From NCBI GenBank assembly GCA_040381555.1, contig JBEIHC010000023.1, forward strand, positions 1 to 30,459: DNA of 30,459 nucleotides, in the 5' to 3' direction. The translations under genes were made by a program, and so were the position numbers. This document shows, one piece after another, positions 24,246 to 30,459 of this stretch. The stretch comes from CANHCC01 sp040381555 (GTDB taxonomy: Bacteria; Bacteroidota; Bacteroidia; J057; RFSG01). How positions within the stretch are numbered: position 1 is the first letter of the stretch; every line of letters begins with the position of its first letter. The notes below the pieces were generated by a model. The model searched no databases. It had not been told where the DNA came from and worked only from the letters and a program-made list of their open reading frames with translations.

Positions 24246-25844
24246 TTAGAAAGGGACCTCTTTCAAATCGTCAAATGACCCTGAATAATCATCTTCTTCT
24301 GGGTCATTCATTTTGGAAGAACGGGTAATCGTTCCGGAAGGGGGATCATTGAGCCGGTCAGAGGGAGTGAATTGGGGTTTCTCCATTACATCCGAACTAT
24401 CTTGCGGTGCATAGGCTCCTTTCTTTGCTCCAGAAAGAGAGGTAAACTTTGCATATTTACCTATATACTGCAGATTTACAGATCCTACAGGTCCGTTCCT
24501 TTGCTTTCCGATAATCACTGTTCCTAAACCCACTGTGGATTCTTTTGAGACAGGGTCTTCTATGATTCCATAATATTCAGGCCTATATAAAAACATAACC
24601 ATATCCGCATCCTGTTCAATAGAACCGGATTCCCTCAAATCGCTCAGTTGGGGTTGTTTATCGGGACGATTTTCTACCTGTCGAGAGAGCTGGGATAAGG
24701 CAATGACTGGCACATTTAATTCTTTTGCTAATTCTTTCAGCGCTCGGCTAATACTCGCAATTTCTTGTTCCCGGTTTCCTCCTTTGGAATTTCCGGCAGT
24801 CATCAATTGCAAATAATCTATAATAATGAGTTCAATTTTTTTCTCAGATTTAAGCTTCCTGCATTTTGTTCTTAAATCGGCAATGGATAGAGCGGGTGTG
24901 TCATCAATGTAGATGGGCGCCTGAGTTAGATCGGTTATCTTGGAGTTAAGTTGTTGCCATTCATAGGCTTGTAGTTTACCGGTTCTTACCTTTTGAGCAT
25001 CGAGCTCTGCTTCTGAGCATATAAGTCTTTGGACTAATTGGTGGGCTGCCATTTCAAGAGAGAAGAGGGCTACAGGTCTTTTGAATCGAACAGCGGCATT
25101 TCTGGCGGTCGAAAGAACAAAGGCAGTTTTCCCCATCGCAGGGCGCGCTGCAAGGATAATTAAATCGGAAGGTTGCCAACCTGAGGTGAGTTCATCTAGC
25201 TCTTCAAAGCCCGATGGAACCCCAGTGGTAGCAGAATCTTTTTTACGAAGTTCATCTAAATTCTTCAAGGTAATGGCTACCAATTGAGCCATTTCCATGT
25301 AGTTTCTCCTTAAATGGGTTTGGGAGAGCGAAAAAATTTGTTGCTCGGTGTTATCGAGTAGTTCAAAAATATCAGAGGTATCTTCATATGCATCCCGGAT
25401 TACTTTATCTGAAATTTTAATTAGCTCGCGTTGAATAAATTTCTCCAAGATAATGCGGGCATGGTATTCCACATTGGCTGCCGAGGCAACTTTGGAGGTT
25501 AGTTCAACAAGATAAAGCGGACCTCCGGCTATATCTAAGGCACCGTCTGATTGGAGTTGATTTTTGACTGTAACTAAATCTACAGGCTTAGAATCTCCAA
25601 ATAGTTTGATAATTGCTGAATAAATGACCTTATGCGCATCGTCATAATAGGCCTCGGGTTTCAACAAATCTAAGATTCCGGTTATGGAGTCTTTTTCCAG
25701 CATAAGAGCTCCTAAAACAGCCTGTTCTGCTTCGAGGGAGCGAGGGGGAAGTTTGCCCATTCCCTGAAGGAGGGGGGTGTTTTTGCCGGAAGTTCTTACG
25801 CCCATTCCGGAGTTTTTTACTTTATCTGAAAAATTATCTGCCAT
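24246..25844 (-). CDS. dnaB: Replicative DNA helicase DnaB
   Basis: A 532-residue hexameric replicative helicase. DnaB_N domain (about 32-135) is followed by a linker and a RecA-like DnaB_C domain: Walker A A233-R-P-A-M-G-K239-T240, Walker B IIIDYLQ with D343, and the arginine-finger region 'SDLRESGSIEQDADMVMF' (401-418). No intein interrupts the Walker A or later motifs. Beyond the core there is a flexible acidic tail (about 470-532) ending F-D-D-L-K-E-V-P-F, very like the C-terminal peptide of SSB. ATG 25844 is supported by a TAATTTTG promoter element 12 bases upstream. Not closely linked to clpB (about 160 bp gap). Confidence 0.95.
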   Translation of the reverse strand: MADNFSDKVKNSGMGVRTSGKNTPLLQGMGKLPPRSLEAEQAVLGALMLEKDSITGILDLLKPEAYYDDAHKVIYSAIIKLFGDSKPVDLVTVKNQLQSDGALDIAGGPLYLVELTSKVASAANVEYHARIILEKFIQRELIKISDKVIRDAYEDTSDIFELLDNTEQQIFSLSQTHLRRNYMEMAQLVAITLKNLDELRKKDSATTGVPSGFEELDELTSGWQPSDLIILAARPAMGKTAFVLSTARNAAVRFKRPVALFSLEMAAHQLVQRLICSEAELDAQKVRTGKLQAYEWQQLNSKITDLTQAPIYIDDTPALSIADLRTKCRKLKSEKKIELIIIDYLQLMTAGNSKGGNREQEIASISRALKELAKELNVPVIALSQLSRQVENRPDKQPQLSDLRESGSIEQDADMVMFLYRPEYYGIIEDPVSKESTVGLGTVIIGKQRNGPVGSVNLQYIGKYAKFTSLSGAKKGAYAPQDSSDVMEKPQFTPSDRLNDPPSGTITRSSKMNDPEEDDYSGSFDDLKEVPF

Positions 25845-25855
25845 AAGTTGTGTTA

Positions 25856-25863
25856 CAAAATTA
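25856..25863 (-). promoter_or_regulatory. Bacteroidota -7 promoter element of dnaB
   Basis: Reads TAATTTTG on the minus strand, a full match to TAnnTTTG. It would give a leader of only about 7 nt before the dnaB ATG. No TTG was found 19-21 bases upstream. Confidence 0.5.
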
Positions 25864-25889
25864 CTGACTGAATTCTTGGGATGCTATTT

Positions 25890-26035
25890 TGTGTATAAGT
25901 CACAAGTGTCAGATTTTCAGCAAGATAAATAAATTAACATATTGTCCACCTGATATCCACTATTTGTTAACTGCATTTTGAAGTCTTGCTAATTAACAAT
26001 CAGGTATTTAGTCCTTCGAATATAATTTATCCACG
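25890..26035. promoter_or_regulatory. Cluster of DnaA-box-like sites in the dnaB upstream gap
   Basis: Within the AT-rich 277-bp divergent gap are TTATACACA (25890-25898, minus; perfect to TTATNCACA), TTGTCCACC (25942-25950), ATATCCACT (25953-25961) and TTATCCACG (26027-26035, one mismatch). A 7-bp inverted repeat AGCTTAT/ATAAGCT lies just beyond at 26060-26080. The sites could be bound by DnaA, for dnaB control or as a secondary or actual origin region. This is inference from motif density only. Confidence 0.4.
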
Positions 26036-26121
26036 ATTTTAAACAATTCATCTATGAACAGCTTATCCTTTCAATAAGCTTTACTATATTTACCTCAGAG
26101 TATTGAATTTAACTCCTAGGT

Positions 26122-27696
26122 ATGAATAAACTTCTTTTTAAAGGGATGGCATTAGCCATTTTGTTGGTTTCAGGGTGCAAAATGCGACCAGACCAAATTG
26201 CCTTACCTAACTATAACGCAGAAATTCTTGGTCCAATTGTAAATGGAAAGTACAATGGCTCCAATTTTATCAAGGATAATTCGCAATTCGCCCAAGTTGG
26301 TCCTGATGGTTTAGTCACTTTAATGTACCGGGGAGAGATTCCGCCTTTAAGTTTGGGCGATGTGGTCTCGGTTCCAGATCAGCAATTCGCCCTCGCCGGA
26401 TTTCCTACCGGACAGCAGTCTACTGCCACCTCTACTTTTCGTGCTGCTTTTGTTATGCCCAATGGAATTCAGTTAACAGAATCTGAGATTAGATCTGGCA
26501 TTTTCCGAATTAATCTCTCTAATACCAGTTTGACCTCAGCCATTAATTGTCAGGTGAGATTAAAACATGCAACAAGGAATGGAACAGACCCGGTAATCGT
26601 TTCCGGTACAGTGAATTCACTTAGTACCCGTTCCGACTCCACCAATTTAGCAGGTGTGAAAATTGATATGACGAGGGGAGGGGAAATTAATATTTACAAT
26701 GGCTTTGAGTTGGAGATTACTTTTACGGCTATTACAGGAACAGTTGATTTTTCTTCTGCCTTGCAGGGTTCAACAGTTGTCTTTCGCAATTTTAAACCGG
26801 CTTTGGTCAGAGGCTATTTGGGTTCTTATGTTGATACTATTGGGGGAAATTTTTCGGTACCTATTTTTGATCGATTCTTTTCTGGAGAATTATTATTTGA
26901 ATCACCTTATTTGACCTCCACTTTCTCGAATAGCTTCGGATTGTCTGCCACTTTCTTGAATTCTAATAGCTTGTTTATTTCTGGAAACAACCCTAACAGA
27001 GACCCTAATGATTCGGTAGTAATTGGTTCATCCTTGCGCGGCATTACTGTGACCGGAGCGGGTTCCCCTGGAGGTATGCCGGGCGTTACAACAACAACAA
27101 TTAGTGGGACGAATGATGATTTTCCTGCCTTTTTATCCATATTCCCCTCTAGACTGCGGTACCAAATCCCTTTGAGGGTCAATACTCAAACCCCCGTCTA
27201 TAATCAGTTTATTGCCGATACTTCTAAATTCTCCGGATCCTTTGAATTTGGATTGCCGCTTAGTTTTCGCACCCAGAATTTAGCCATTCGGGATACATTG
27301 CCTTTCAAGATGCTTGGGGATTCCTCCCTTGCTAAAATTGTCGATGGTAAGCTAATTACTTTTGTCAATAACGGTTTGCCTGTCGAGTTTGAATTTCAGG
27401 CTTATTTTTTAGATGAGTTTGGGGTAATTGGGGATTCATTGTTTGAGTCTCAACAATATGTTCAACCTGCCACCATTTCAGGTAATGGTAGAATAAGCGT
27501 TCCTTCTCAGCAAAAGTTTGTGACTAATTTAGATTTACTAAAGGCCGATAAAGTCAAGAAGATGCAACAGATTACCCCGGTGTTTCGGGTGAAATCAATT
27601 CCTCAGGGAAACTTTGTAAAAATTTATAATGACTTCACGCTCGAGTTCAAAGTCGTGGGTGATTTGCGTTTCAATTTTCTTTCAGATACAGAATAA
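26122..27696 (+). CDS. Large beta-rich lipoprotein, unknown function
   Basis: A 524-residue predicted lipoprotein: signal helix residues 7-17 and lipobox V-S-G-C19. The mature part is rich in T, S, N, G, F and V with alternating hydrophobics, which suggests mostly beta structure. No known domain is recognised. It starts a plus-strand operon: its stop is seven bases before the barrel gene, and the adhesin gene follows ten bases after that. A role in the outer membrane assembly or display of the adhesin is inferred from position only. Confidence 0.85.
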   Translation: MNKLLFKGMALAILLVSGCKMRPDQIALPNYNAEILGPIVNGKYNGSNFIKDNSQFAQVGPDGLVTLMYRGEIPPLSLGDVVSVPDQQFALAGFPTGQQSTATSTFRAAFVMPNGIQLTESEIRSGIFRINLSNTSLTSAINCQVRLKHATRNGTDPVIVSGTVNSLSTRSDSTNLAGVKIDMTRGGEINIYNGFELEITFTAITGTVDFSSALQGSTVVFRNFKPALVRGYLGSYVDTIGGNFSVPIFDRFFSGELLFESPYLTSTFSNSFGLSATFLNSNSLFISGNNPNRDPNDSVVIGSSLRGITVTGAGSPGGMPGVTTTTISGTNDDFPAFLSIFPSRLRYQIPLRVNTQTPVYNQFIADTSKFSGSFEFGLPLSFRTQNLAIRDTLPFKMLGDSSLAKIVDGKLITFVNNGLPVEFEFQAYFLDEFGVIGDSLFESQQYVQPATISGNGRISVPSQQKFVTNLDLLKADKVKKMQQITPVFRVKSIPQGNFVKIYNDFTLEFKVVGDLRFNFLSDTE

Positions 27697-27703
27697 CACG
27701 AAT

Positions 27704-29050
27704 ATGAAATTGCTACAAGTTTCAGTTATAGTGATGATTTTGGGTATGACTTGCCTGTCTGCTCAAAATAGATTGCATTCCATTCAGAATTTTCGTGGTT
27801 CTGTGGATGGATCTTTGTTATTGCCTTCTACTTTGAATCTAGGGCAACATAAAGCTCAATGGTCATCGTCCGGGCAATATTGGTTTGGGAATTCCTTTGT
27901 ATCTAACAAAGGAGTGTATCAATTTTTTGATAAAACGGCTGATGTGGTGCGTCCGGACTTTAACCGTGCCATCGACAATATGGATGTCAGTAATATTTTT
28001 GGAATGGGCTTAGAAACCCATACTGGCGGAGCTATTCAGGTTCCTATTGCTCATAATAATGTGAATTTTTCTTTTGGTTGGGCGGAACATGTGGGAATGA
28101 ATTGGAATTTTTCCAGAAATATGTTGAGTCTTTTCTGGAAAGGCAATAAGCAATGGGCAGGGGAGAAAGTGCGTTTGACCCCGTTTGCCTTGAATGCATT
28201 ATGGTATAGGGAATTGTATGTTGGGTCTGCTATGGAAGTTTTTCGACACAATGACCTTTTTGTAAGAGCAGGTGCCCGTATGAAATTTCTTCAGGGAATC
28301 GCAGGCTTTCACATGCCCAAGGCAATCATTGATTTAACGACAGCTGCTGATGGGCAGTATTTGTTGTTTGAATATGATTATGATTTGGGTTATGCCTTCA
28401 ATAATAAAAACTTTTCTCCACTCAGACCTACCGGCGGCGGAACTGCTTTTGATTTTGGCTTTACCGTTGGATTTATGAAGCAATTTCAGGTGGATTTTGG
28501 ATTAGTCGATTTAGGTGGAATTAATTTTAAATCTCATTCCTCTACGGTTAGTAAAACCAGTTCTTTCCGCTACGAAGGCTTAGATATGAATCAATTGGTG
28601 GGAGTATCGAGTACTCTATATCTCGATAGTCTGTACAAGTCTTTAGGATTTGATGCACCACAGCCGGGGACTTTCCGTATGAACTTGGGGTCTAGAATGG
28701 TTTTGCAGGGAATGTATGAAATTGGAAAAGAGACGGACTTAAAAGATAAGGGTCGTGTTTTTCTTACTTATATCCAAGGATTTCAGGAAAGATCTTTCTC
28801 TACTCGGCGGACATACTTAGGGGCCGGGTATGCTGTGGCAGCATTAAAATGGCTGGAGTTCGGGACCAATATAGGATATGGAGGCTTTAACCGCTTTGCA
28901 TTTGGAATGTTGATGGGCTTGAAATTAGGAAAGAAATATACCATGGCCATTTCTTCTGAAAATATTTTAGGAACCTTTATTCCCGGCATGGCTAGTGGGG
29001 TGGATATTGGGGGGAATCTGGTTTGGAATTTTGGAAGGTATAAACACTAA
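27704..29050 (+). CDS. Outer-membrane barrel protein, DUF5723-type
   Basis: A 448-residue secreted protein. A Sec signal (1-20) ends in C-L-S-A-Q. The rest has amphipathic beta-strand periodicity with aromatic girdle residues and many 'G-x-x-F/L' turns. The overall layout ('FGMGLETHTGGAIQVPI...', 'RFAFGMLMGLKLGKKYTMAISSENIL', terminal W-N-F-G-R-Y) resembles DUF5723/OmpA-like barrels of Bacteroidota. The frame is open from 27629 inside the lipoprotein gene, but the signal peptide fixes the start at ATG 27704. Placed between a lipoprotein and an adhesin it may be the outer-membrane partner of that adhesin, by analogy with SprF/PorP and SprB. Family call is moderate. Confidence 0.75.
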   Translation: MKLLQVSVIVMILGMTCLSAQNRLHSIQNFRGSVDGSLLLPSTLNLGQHKAQWSSSGQYWFGNSFVSNKGVYQFFDKTADVVRPDFNRAIDNMDVSNIFGMGLETHTGGAIQVPIAHNNVNFSFGWAEHVGMNWNFSRNMLSLFWKGNKQWAGEKVRLTPFALNALWYRELYVGSAMEVFRHNDLFVRAGARMKFLQGIAGFHMPKAIIDLTTAADGQYLLFEYDYDLGYAFNNKNFSPLRPTGGGTAFDFGFTVGFMKQFQVDFGLVDLGGINFKSHSSTVSKTSSFRYEGLDMNQLVGVSSTLYLDSLYKSLGFDAPQPGTFRMNLGSRMVLQGMYEIGKETDLKDKGRVFLTYIQGFQERSFSTRRTYLGAGYAVAALKWLEFGTNIGYGGFNRFAFGMLMGLKLGKKYTMAISSENILGTFIPGMASGVDIGGNLVWNFGRYKH

Positions 29051-29060
29051 TAGAAATTGA

Positions 29061-30459
29061 ATGTATCGTGTTTTGATAAAAATAGTTGTAATATGTTTTG
29101 CCTTTTTCTTAATTCAAGATAGTAAAGCGCAAGCTCCTTTTTATGGGGATTGTGCTAGCTATGTCCGCGTTTGTGGAGACACTATTTTTCCAATAGATGC
29201 AACCTCTCCAGGTATTCAGGAAGTTCCCCCTCCAGGGTCTTTAGGAAACCCCTCTCCTAATGCAGTGCCTCCAAGTAACAATGCTGGTTGTTTACAAACT
29301 GGAGAGACTTTTCCTACTTGGATCTTGATTGAAATTCAATCTGGTGGAATGTTGGAATTTACCTTTGGCGCTAATGGCGCTCAGGCAGGTTTTTATGATT
29401 GGATTATGTATGATTTTACCAATATTTCCTGTACTGATATTGTGAACAACTTGGTGCCCCCTGTGAGGTGTAATTGGAATGGAAGTTCTGTTGGGGGAAC
29501 AGGTATGGTATCTGTACTTCCTTTTGGGGGGGACTCTTCAAATTACGAGGCTCCTTTACCGGTTAATGCTTGCGATAAATACATGATTGTGTTTAATAAC
29601 TTTAGCTCTGTTCAGGCTAATGTGCCCATGCAATTCTTTGGTTCGGCCAATGTTTGTCAGCCTATTTATCCAGTCAATCTTACCCCACAGCCAATTACGA
29701 TTTGCGCTGGAGATTCCGCACAACTCAATGCAGGATCTGGTGCAACTTATTCTTGGACTCCCGTGCAGGGGCTATCCGATCCCAATATCCCCAATCCCAA
29801 AGCCTCTCCGGATAGCACCACCACTTACATTTGCAGGAGTTTTGCTCCTTGTCCTTTTTATGAGAAATTTGATACCGTTACAGTAGAAGTTCGTTACGGA
29901 GGACAAATTGTAGCCTATCCAGATACTTTTTTCTGTGAAGGTTCGGGTGGGGTACAAATCGGTGCTACCGTCTTTGGGGGTGTAGCGCCCTTCACTTATG
30001 TCTGGTCGCCCAATAATGGAAGTTTGGCAGATGTTTCTTCCCTAATTACAGTAGCAAATCCTGCCGTTGATACTCGATATTTTGTCTATGCTGTAGGATT
30101 TGATGGATGTGAGACAAATATTGATTCCATGGATGTTTCTGTTGAGCCACTTCCCATTGTAGATGCCGGTCCTGATTTAGAATTTTGTGAAGATGCTCCC
30201 GGAGTTTTTCTCCAAGGAAGCATTGTCAATGTAGATGGAGGATATCAGGTACAGTGGCTCCCTTCCACTGGATTGTTTTGTGATACCTGTTTGGTAACTT
30301 ATGCTCAGCCTTCCTCTACTACTGCCTACACATTAAGAGTTACCGCCTTGGAAACCGGGTGTTCTTCCGACACCACCACTCTCAATACTTTGAGTTCAGC
30401 ATTGGTTGTGGTGAAACCTCGACCCATTGCTTATGCTGGGGCAGATACGATGATTTGCC
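29061..30459 (+). CDS. Large secreted adhesin with CHU/PKD-like repeats (5' part, runs off the window)
   Basis: The first 466 codons of an open frame that reaches the window end. Signal peptide residues 1-23 (..DSKAQA). An N-terminal domain (about 25-205) of a type seen at the start of gliding-associated adhesins has paired cysteines and 'TFPTWILIEIQSGGMLEFTF'. Ig/PKD-like repeats of about 80-90 residues then begin. Each has a C-x-G/D region at the start (residues about 216, 293, 373, and a new one at 459), a W-x-P strand and an ending of the kind 'STTTYIC' or 'STTAYTLRVT'. Such proteins usually end in a type IX secretion C-terminal domain, which is outside the window. Confidence 0.85.
   Translation, partial: MYRVLIKIVVICFAFFLIQDSKAQAPFYGDCASYVRVCGDTIFPIDATSPGIQEVPPPGSLGNPSPNAVPPSNNAGCLQTGETFPTWILIEIQSGGMLEFTFGANGAQAGFYDWIMYDFTNISCTDIVNNLVPPVRCNWNGSSVGGTGMVSVLPFGGDSSNYEAPLPVNACDKYMIVFNNFSSVQANVPMQFFGSANVCQPIYPVNLTPQPITICAGDSAQLNAGSGATYSWTPVQGLSDPNIPNPKASPDSTTTYICRSFAPCPFYEKFDTVTVEVRYGGQIVAYPDTFFCEGSGGVQIGATVFGGVAPFTYVWSPNNGSLADVSSLITVANPAVDTRYFVYAVGFDGCETNIDSMDVSVEPLPIVDAGPDLEFCEDAPGVFLQGSIVNVDGGYQVQWLPSTGLFCDTCLVTYAQPSSTTAYTLRVTALETGCSSDTTTLNTLSSALVVVKPRPIAYAGADTMIC

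Overview
The window looks like a chromosomal segment of an uncultured-type member of the phylum Bacteroidota. The evidence is lysyl-tRNA synthetase with the long C-terminal extension usual in that phylum, a DUF349 repeat protein, a bacterial GH3 protein, a GxxExxY protein, a DUF5723-type barrel, a CHU/gliding-associated style adhesin, and Bacteroidota promoter elements (-7 TAnnTTTG, sometimes with a -33 TTG) in front of several genes. Shine-Dalgarno sequences are mostly absent. I cannot place it below phylum with confidence; a Saprospiria- or Chitinophagales-like lineage would fit.

Layout. 1-194: two 7-bp tandem arrays in inverted orientation. 195-5642 (minus): a tight four-gene unit, tadA-like deaminase, EamA permease and two paralogous TMTC-like membrane/TPR proteins. 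5770-6321 (plus): a small coiled-coil lipoprotein, divergent from tadA. 6329-10050 (minus): lysS followed by a DUF349 protein. 10051-10924: an 870-bp gene-poor stretch with a 17-bp tandem duplication and a terminator-like hairpin. 10925-12771 (plus): an SseB-like small protein and a GlcD-type FAD oxidoreductase. 12886-15733 (plus): gatB and a TlpA-like thioredoxin lipoprotein. 15820-18975 (plus): response regulator, histidine kinase, YgjP-like metallopeptidase and RluA-type pseudouridine synthase, with overlapping or nearly touching ends. 19086-19825: a GxxExxY gene followed by two copies of a structured repeat. 19830-25844 (minus): GH3 protein, clpB and dnaB, separated by hairpins. 26122-30459 (plus): a lipoprotein, an outer-membrane barrel and the start of a large secreted adhesin that runs off the window.

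Most genes are housekeeping (translation: lysS, gatB, tadA, rluA; replication: dnaB; proteostasis: clpB) mixed with envelope functions (TMTC pair, TlpA lipoprotein, two-component system, adhesin locus). The parts I find most worth a second look are: the two tandem ~157-nt double-hairpin elements beside the GxxExxY gene, whose copy-to-copy differences mostly preserve base pairing on the plus strand; the DnaB C-terminus, which looks like the SSB C-terminal peptide; a cluster of DnaA-box-like sites in the dnaB upstream gap; the inverted heptamer arrays; and the lipoprotein-barrel-adhesin operon.
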